In this document: positions 27,387 to 32,954 of the stretch, in pieces
How positions within the stretch are numbered: the stretch's first letter is position 1
How the letters are laid out: every line of letters begins with the position of its first letter
Assembly (NCBI GenBank): GCA_029098105.1
Contig: JAQXNR010000131.1
Location: 1 to 32,954 of the forward strand
Length of the DNA: 32,954 bases
Direction: 5' to 3'
From: Lachnospiraceae bacterium
GTDB taxonomy: Bacteria; Bacillota; Clostridia; Lachnospirales; Lachnospiraceae
Notes under the pieces: generated by a model
The model's input: the letters and a program-made list of their open reading frames with translations, nothing else
Database searches by the model: none
What the model was told of the DNA's origin: nothing
Program-made: the position numbers and the translations under genes

Positions 27387-27418
27387 TTTGTGCAATATCG
27401 GCAAAAATAAAAAAAGCA

Positions 27419-27447
27419 TTGTAAAAATAAAAAAGTGGTGTTATACT
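27419..27447 (+). promoter_or_regulatory. Putative sigma-A promoter of clpB
   Basis: TTGTAA (27419-27424), 17 nt, TATACT (27442-27447). Confidence 0.6.
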
Positions 27448-27481
27448 TGCTATAGAACAAACAAGAAAGGGAGGATGACTT

Positions 27482-30067
27482 ATGAATATTAATAAATTTA
27501 CACAGAAGTCCATAGAGGCGGTAAATGAATGTGAGAAGATTGCATATCGTTACAGCAATCAGGAAGTGGACCAGGAGCATTTCCTTTTTTCTTTATTAAA
27601 TATAGAAGACAGTCTGATTAAAAAACTGTTAGAGAAAATGGATGTGGACACCGGAATGTTTGCCCAGGATTTGGTGAATTTAATTTCCAGACGTCCTAAG
27701 GTGGAGGGAAATATCCAGGTATATATGAGTAATGCTTTGAATAAAGTGTTGATTACGGCGGAGGATGAGGCTAAGGCAATGGGAGATGAGTATGTCTCCG
27801 TAGAGCATTTGTTTCTTGCCATGCTGAAGCAGCCGAATAAAGAAGTCAAAAATTTGTTTAAGCAGTATGGAATTACAAAAGACAAGTTTTTGGAAGTGTT
27901 GGCGAGTGTACGGGGGAACCAGCGGGTGGTTAGTGACAACCCGGAAGATACCTATGACACATTGGAGAAGTATGGGTATGATTTGGTAGAACGTGCCCGC
28001 AGTGGTAAGTTAGACCCTGTGATTGGCAGGGACACAGAGATTCGTAACATCATTCGGATTTTGTCCCGTAAGACGAAGAATAATCCGGTGTTAATCGGTG
28101 AACCGGGAGTTGGTAAGACAGCGGCGGTAGAGGGATTGGCGCAGCGAATTGTCCGGGGAGATGTGCCGGAAGGACTGAAAGATAAGTCTTTGTTTGCATT
28201 GGATATGGGTTCTTTAGTTGCGGGAGCAAAATACCGGGGTGAGTTTGAAGAGCGGTTAAAGGCAGTGCTGGAGGAAGTTAAGAAGAGTGATGGTAAGATT
28301 ATTCTCTTTATTGATGAACTGCACACGATTGTAGGTGCCGGGAAGACAGAGGGCAGTATGGATGCAGGCAATATGCTTAAGCCTATGCTTGCCCGAGGGG
28401 AACTACATTGTATTGGTGCCACAACATTGGATGAATACCGTAAATATGTGGAGAAAGATGCGGCACTGGAACGTCGTTTCCAGCCGGTTACAGTTTCTGA
28501 ACCGACAGTGGAGGATACGATTTCAATTCTGCGTGGACTAAAAGACCGCTATGAGGTATACCACGGCGTTAAGATTCAGGATGCAGCACTGGTTTCGGCA
28601 GCAGTGTTGTCTAATCGCTATATTTCCGACCGTTTTCTGCCGGACAAGGCAATTGATTTGGTGGATGAGGCATGTGCGTTAATTAAGACCGAACTGGATT
28701 CCATGCCGGCGGAACTGGATGAACTGAACCGCAAGATTATGCAGTTAGAGATTGAGGAGACTGCCTTGAAGAAGGAGACAGACCATTTGAGTCAGGAACG
28801 TCTTGCGAATCTGCAGAAGGAATTGTCCGAACTGCGGGAAGAATTTGCAGGGCGCAAGGCAACCTGGGATGCGGAGAAGGCATCGGTTGAAAAGGTCCAG
28901 AAATTAAAAGAAGAAATTGAAGAGATTCACAATGAGATTGCGATTGCCCAGCGCAATTATGATTTAAACCAGGCCAGTGTGTTGCAATATGGACGGTTGC
29001 CAGAAGCAGAGAAAAAACTGGCGCAGGAGGAAGAACGAATCCGTCAGGAGGAGCATACTCTTGTGCATGAGAGTGTAGACGAAGAAGAGATTGCCAAGAT
29101 TATTTCCCAGTGGACGGGAATTCCGGTCACGAAACTGACAGAAGGAGAACGGGAGAAGACGTTGCGCCTTGGTGAGGTGCTGCATCGCAGAGTCGTAGGA
29201 CAGGAGGAAGGTGTGAATAAGGTAACGGATGCCATTATTCGTTCTAAGGCGGGGATTAAGGATCCGACCAAGCCGATTGGTTCCTTCCTGTTTCTGGGAC
29301 CTACCGGTGTAGGTAAGACCGAACTGGCAAAAAGTCTGGCGGAAGCCCTTTTCGATGACGAGAACAACATGGTCCGAATTGATATGAGTGAATACATGGA
29401 GAAATATTCAGTGTCCCGTCTGATTGGGGCGCCTCCGGGATATGTTGGGTATGAGGAAGGCGGACAGTTGACAGAGGCAGTTCGAAGAAAGCCATATTCT
29501 GTTGTACTTTTTGACGAGATTGAAAAAGCACATCCGGACGTATTTAATGTGTTGCTACAGGTTTTGGATGATGGGCATATTACAGATGGACAGGGACGTA
29601 CAGTGGATTTCAAGAATACTATACTGATTATGACTTCCAACATCGGTTCGGAATACCTTTTGGATGGAATTGATGCCCAGGGAAATATTAAGGCAGAGGC
29701 AGAGCAACAGGTAATGAATGATTTGCGGAATCATTTCCGACCGGAATTTTTGAATCGTCTGGATGAGACCATTCTCTTTAAGCCTTTGACTCAGGACAAT
29801 ATTTCTGACATCATTCAGTTGATTATGGTAGATGTGAACCGCAGACTGCAGGACAAGGAACTGAAGGTAGAACTTACAACAAAGGCTCAGGATTATATTG
29901 TAGAGCATGCATATGACCCGATTTACGGTGCGAGACCGTTGAAACGGTATGTACAGAAATATGTAGAGACATTAGCTGCCAAGTTGATTTTGTCAGATGG
30001 GGTAAGTGCGAGAGACACGATACAGATTGACTTGTCCGGGGATGAGTTGATTGCCGTGAGAAAGTAA
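27482..30067 (+). CDS. clpB: ATP-dependent chaperone ClpB (Hsp100)
   Basis: Clp N-domain, two AAA modules ([25 protein letters not shown]), M-domain coiled coil, [21 protein letters not shown]. Confidence 0.95.
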   Translation: MNINKFTQKSIEAVNECEKIAYRYSNQEVDQEHFLFSLLNIEDSLIKKLLEKMDVDTGMFAQDLVNLISRRPKVEGNIQVYMSNALNKVLITAEDEAKAMGDEYVSVEHLFLAMLKQPNKEVKNLFKQYGITKDKFLEVLASVRGNQRVVSDNPEDTYDTLEKYGYDLVERARSGKLDPVIGRDTEIRNIIRILSRKTKNNPVLIGEPGVGKTAAVEGLAQRIVRGDVPEGLKDKSLFALDMGSLVAGAKYRGEFEERLKAVLEEVKKSDGKIILFIDELHTIVGAGKTEGSMDAGNMLKPMLARGELHCIGATTLDEYRKYVEKDAALERRFQPVTVSEPTVEDTISILRGLKDRYEVYHGVKIQDAALVSAAVLSNRYISDRFLPDKAIDLVDEACALIKTELDSMPAELDELNRKIMQLEIEETALKKETDHLSQERLANLQKELSELREEFAGRKATWDAEKASVEKVQKLKEEIEEIHNEIAIAQRNYDLNQASVLQYGRLPEAEKKLAQEEERIRQEEHTLVHESVDEEEIAKIISQWTGIPVTKLTEGEREKTLRLGEVLHRRVVGQEEGVNKVTDAIIRSKAGIKDPTKPIGSFLFLGPTGVGKTELAKSLAEALFDDENNMVRIDMSEYMEKYSVSRLIGAPPGYVGYEEGGQLTEAVRRKPYSVVLFDEIEKAHPDVFNVLLQVLDDGHITDGQGRTVDFKNTILIMTSNIGSEYLLDGIDAQGNIKAEAEQQVMNDLRNHFRPEFLNRLDETILFKPLTQDNISDIIQLIMVDVNRRLQDKELKVELTTKAQDYIVEHAYDPIYGARPLKRYVQKYVETLAAKLILSDGVSARDTIQIDLSGDELIAVRK

Positions 30068-30084
30068 GAAAATGCTCAAAATAA

Positions 30085-30109
30085 TAGAGGAGTCATATAG
30101 ACTCCTCTA
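30085..30109. terminator. Terminator hairpin between convergent clpB and the DUF4190 gene
   Basis: TAGAGGAGTC (30085-30094), loop ATATA, GACTCCTCTA (30100-30109); T-rich exit on the minus strand (TTATTTT). Confidence 0.75.
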
Positions 30110-30135
30110 AAAATATGTCTTTGAGACTTGTTGCA

Positions 30136-30840
30136 TTACTTTGCATAAAAGTTGTCGGAATTATAAGTGTCATTGTCAAAATTCTTATAAGAATTGAAGT
30201 TATAATGGAAAGAATCATCGTCATAATCGTAATCATCATTATAATTGTTATACTCGTTCATGCTTTTGCGAAATTCTTTTTGAAATTCATTCCAAAAATC
30301 ATCGCTTCCCAACATATAAGCAAACTCTACAATTGTGAGAATGACCATCAATACCAGACCAATAATAGAAGTAATAATACCTGCTACCGCAGTGCCTTTG
30401 CGGATTCCCATGGAATTCTTGGCAATGCAGCCAAATATAATACCTACAACACCTGCAACTAATGAAATAAAAGGACAGCAACAGGTGGAGCAGAAACTGA
30501 ATATAATAGCAGCAATACCAGTGATTAGAGAAACTGTGCCGTAAATATTAGCCTTGCGGTCTTTCTCGGCATCTTCTGTAGAGGAAGCACCAGAGGCGTT
30601 ATTCACAGGCTGACCGGTATAAGGGTTATATTGGGGCTGCTCCGGGGGAAGCTGGTATTCGTTGTAATACTGTGGTTGTTCCGGAGCACTGTAAGAATGA
30701 TTGCTGGCAGAATTCTCATCTTGCACAGGAGCAGTATCTGGGTTAGAATAAGTTTGGTTTGTATTGTTCTCAGCAGTATTTGTATCGTCCGGAATCGGGT
30801 CTCCGGTATAAGGGTCAAAATGCATGTTAGAATCACTCAT
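30136..30840 (-). CDS. DUF4190-type membrane protein with Asn/Pro/Tyr-rich N-terminus and acidic Asn/Asp/Tyr-rich C-terminus
   Basis: Two TM segments with GTVSLITGIAAIIFSFCSTCCCPFISLVAGVVGIIFGCIAKN and GTAVAGIITSIIGLVLMVI. Confidence 0.75.
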   Translation of the reverse strand: MSDSNMHFDPYTGDPIPDDTNTAENNTNQTYSNPDTAPVQDENSASNHSYSAPEQPQYYNEYQLPPEQPQYNPYTGQPVNNASGASSTEDAEKDRKANIYGTVSLITGIAAIIFSFCSTCCCPFISLVAGVVGIIFGCIAKNSMGIRKGTAVAGIITSIIGLVLMVILTIVEFAYMLGSDDFWNEFQKEFRKSMNEYNNYNDDYDYDDDSFHYNFNSYKNFDNDTYNSDNFYAK

Positions 30841-30957
30841 AGCAATACCTCCTAAAGATTGAATATATTATTATTTATATCATACTTGTACTATTTTTAT
30901 AATTACCATCATAGCATAATCAATTTAGAAAAGCAAATGAAACAGGAGATGCAGATT

Positions 30958-31440
30958 GTGAAAAAAAGACGAACAGTAAAAGAAAAAAATAGCATGTCAA
31001 AGAGGCGGTTGCAGGAAGGACAGGGATTTTATATTGCAGCAACCATTCTGTTGGCAATGGGAATTGTGTTTGCGGTTGTGTGCGATGTATTTCATTTGGA
31101 GTTTCCCCTTTCCAGCCCCTGTTTTCTGGATGAACAGTTACATTTATATTGTCCTGGTTGTGGAGGTACCCGGGCACTGTTTGCTATGATGCGTCTTGAT
31201 CTTGTGGAATCGGTTCTCTGTAATCCTATCGTGTTGTATATGTCAGCGTTATTTTTATATTATTATATTGGGACTTCAATGGCAGTGCTGGCAAAGGGGC
31301 GTCAAATATATTTCCACCCCGGATTTTGGATGATATGGGTGGGAGTGATTTTGTTGTTCTGGACCACCATTCTTAGAAATTATCTTGCAGTGCGGTATGG
31401 CATTGATTATTTGGGAGACATTGCACCATACTGGTCATAG
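30958..31440 (+). CDS. DUF2752-family membrane protein
   Basis: Signature YCPGCGGTRALFAMMRLDLVESVLCNPIV; the GTG start at 30958 after CAGGAG is the most likely. Confidence 0.8.
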   Translation: MKKRRTVKEKNSMSKRRLQEGQGFYIAATILLAMGIVFAVVCDVFHLEFPLSSPCFLDEQLHLYCPGCGGTRALFAMMRLDLVESVLCNPIVLYMSALFLYYYIGTSMAVLAKGRQIYFHPGFWMIWVGVILLFWTTILRNYLAVRYGIDYLGDIAPYWS

Positions 31441-31496
31441 TCGCTAAAACCTGACTATTTGATTTTACTTTCCGGCAAATTATACTGGAAAGTTGG

Positions 31497-31525
31497 TTGT
31501 ATTTTGGATTTAATTACGGTATACT
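31497..31525 (+). promoter_or_regulatory. Putative sigma-A promoter of fba
   Basis: TTGTAT (31497-31502), 17 nt, TATACT (31520-31525). Confidence 0.6.
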
Positions 31526-31580
31526 ATAACTATCTAGGTGCATTGCATCGGAAATTTAGAACGTATGGAGGAATTTTTAA

Positions 31581-32444
31581 ATGTTAGTTTCAGCAAAAGA
31601 AATGTTAACAAAGGCAAAAGCTGGTCATTATGCAGTGGGTCAGTTCAACATCAACAATTTAGAGTGGACAAAGTCCATCCTTTTAACTGCACAGGAGTTG
31701 AACAGTCCGGTTATTCTCGGTGTTTCTGAGGGTGCTGGTAAGTATATGACTGGTTTTAAGACCGTTGCAGCTATGGTTGACGCTATGGTGGACAGCCTGG
31801 GAATCACAGTTCCGGTAGCACTTCACCTGGACCATGGTTCATACGAAGGAGCAAAGGCATGTATTGAGGCTGGTTTCTCATCTATTATGTTTGACGGTTC
31901 TCATTACCCTATCGACGAGAACATTGCAAAAACCAAAGAATTGGTTGCAATTTGTAACGAGAAGGGTCTTTCCTTAGAGGCTGAGGTTGGTTCTATCGGC
32001 GGCGAGGAAGATGGTGTAGTTGGTGCTGGCGAGTGTGCAGATCCGGATGAGTGTAAGGCTGTTGCAGATTTGGGTGTTACTATGCTGGCTGCCGGTATTG
32101 GTAATATTCATGGTAAGTATCCGGAGAACTGGGCAGGATTAAGTTTTGAGACTTTGGATGCAATCCAGGCTAAGACTGGTGATATGCCTCTGGTACTGCA
32201 TGGTGGTACTGGTATTCCGGAAGACATGATTAAGAAAGCAATCTCTCTGGGTGTTGCTAAGATTAATGTAAATACCGAGTGTCAGTTGGCATTTGCAGAT
32301 GCTACTCGTAAGTACATCGAAGCAGGCAAGGATTTAGAGGGTAAGGGATTTGATCCTCGTAAGTTATTGGCTCCTGGTGCAGAAGCAATCAAGGCTACTG
32401 TAAAAGAGAAGATGGAATTATTTGGTTCTGTTGGCAAAGCGTGA
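31581..32444 (+). CDS. fba: Class II fructose-bisphosphate aldolase
   Basis: VALHLDHGSYEGAKACIEAGFSSIMFDGSHYP, LEAEVGSIGGEEDGV, NIHGKYP, LVLHGGTGIPEDMIKKAISLGVAKINVNTE; TGGAGG RBS. Confidence 0.95.
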   Translation: MLVSAKEMLTKAKAGHYAVGQFNINNLEWTKSILLTAQELNSPVILGVSEGAGKYMTGFKTVAAMVDAMVDSLGITVPVALHLDHGSYEGAKACIEAGFSSIMFDGSHYPIDENIAKTKELVAICNEKGLSLEAEVGSIGGEEDGVVGAGECADPDECKAVADLGVTMLAAGIGNIHGKYPENWAGLSFETLDAIQAKTGDMPLVLHGGTGIPEDMIKKAISLGVAKINVNTECQLAFADATRKYIEAGKDLEGKGFDPRKLLAPGAEAIKATVKEKMELFGSVGKA

Positions 32445-32525
32445 GTTTAGCACAAGAATAATGATAGAATGAATCGGACTGTAAGACAGTCTGGCTCTTC
32501 GGCATACTTATTAAAAATGAGTGAA

Positions 32526-32584
32526 AAAGGAACTATTGTATTAACCCCAAATGGGATTGGCTATGCAGTAGTTCCTTTCTTTTT
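32526..32584 (+). terminator. Probable fba terminator with a long apical region
   Basis: AAAGGAACTA (32526-32535) and TAGTTCCTTT (32569-32578), perfect 10-bp arms, then CTTTTT; inner CCAA/TTGG pairing. Confidence 0.6.
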
Positions 32585-32676
32585 GTCAAGCAAAAAACTA
32601 TCGGCAAAATGCCAAAAAAATTTGGCTATTATTTTGTCTCACATCACTTTTTTCTCATCGCCCGTAAAATAGTAGT

Positions 32677-32686
32677 ATGGTATAAT
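32677..32686 (+). promoter_or_regulatory. Extended -10 promoter for the leader RNA and last gene
   Basis: ATGGTATAAT (TGn-TATAAT, -10 at 32681-32686); -35 is weak; predicted start about 32692-32694. Confidence 0.55.
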
Positions 32687-32688
32687 AT

Positions 32689-32789
32689 GACCTAAGGAGG
32701 GACCCAGCGAAGCTGGGAGGATTCATGTAAAACTAGGTCTTAGATACAACTAGGGGGGACCCAACAAAGTTGGGAGGATTCCTTAGGTC
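32689..32789 (+). ncRNA. Candidate structured leader RNA (riboswitch-like), family not recognised
   Basis: Closing stem GACCTAAGGA (32689-32698)/TCCTTAGGTC (32780-32789); hairpins CCCAGC-GAA-GCTGGG (32703-32717) and CCCAAC-AAA-GTTGGG (32760-32774), each flanked by GGGA and AGGATTC. Confidence 0.7.
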
Positions 32790-32836
32790 GGATCTGTTTA
32801 GGTGCGGAACTTAGAATCAGAAAGGGTGATGACGAA

Positions 32837-32954
32837 TTGAAAAAGCGCAACAATTACATAGGAGAGTTTTTTGCAAACAGGAGGACGAGCAGAGGACTGG
32901 CACTTATGTTGGCAGTTATTCTGTTGCTGGACATTTTTACTTCTGGCTTTGGAC
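32837..32954 (+). CDS. N-terminus of a secreted or membrane protein, truncated by the window end
   Basis: TTG start after AAAGGG; LKKRNNYIGEFFANRRTSRGLALMLAVILLLDIFTSGFG (basic n-region plus hydrophobic core) open to the end. Confidence 0.6.
   Translation, partial: MKKRNNYIGEFFANRRTSRGLALMLAVILLLDIFTSGFG

Noticed and set aside
29044-29643. 199-aa minus-strand ORF
   Set aside because: Antisense to clpB; composition typical of a shadow ORF
32469-32672. 67-aa plus-strand ORF after fba
   Set aside because: Runs through the fba terminator hairpin, no clear RBS, ends before the next promoter
32699-32781. The two 26-nt modules as the start of a CRISPR array or an insertion-sequence end
   Set aside because: Only two copies, each a hairpin with a compensatory change, enclosed in a closing stem and in a promoter-leader context; no cas genes or transposase in the window

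Overview
The window looks like Clostridia (Lachnospiraceae-like) chromosome. It is gene-dense and mostly housekeeping or cell-envelope genes. I found no CRISPR array, transposase, tRNA or rRNA. In order: C-terminal part of a FN3-repeat surface protein; CotS/kinase-like protein; PEGA-domain lipoprotein; phospho-sugar mutase; ABC-2 ATPase and permease; AraC regulator translationally coupled to an orotate-PRTase-like gene (minus); a probable envelope-glycosylation operon (acidic-repeat membrane protein, GtrB-like GT2, GtrA-YfhO fusion, hybrid histidine kinase, UPF0020-type methyltransferase); S8 protease with an insertion and TIG/Big_2 domains (minus); DUF624 protein; mutY; hslO (minus); SGNH hydrolase (minus); histidine phosphatase; GNAT; LytTR response regulator (minus); clpB; DUF4190 protein (minus); DUF2752 protein; class II fba; and the start of a truncated secreted/membrane protein. 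The strongest unexplained signal is a compact, internally two-fold-symmetric RNA-like element at 32689-32789. It has a perfect 10-bp closing stem and two copies of a 26-nt hairpin module (GGGACCCrrC..AGGATTC) that differ by a compensatory G-C to A-T change. It sits immediately after an extended -10 promoter in the leader of the truncated last gene. A second candidate structured RNA or attenuator lies on the minus strand between the LytTR gene and clpB, with interleaved, mutually exclusive or pseudoknotted stems. All calls are from manual reading of the sequence; no searches or folding calculations were run.
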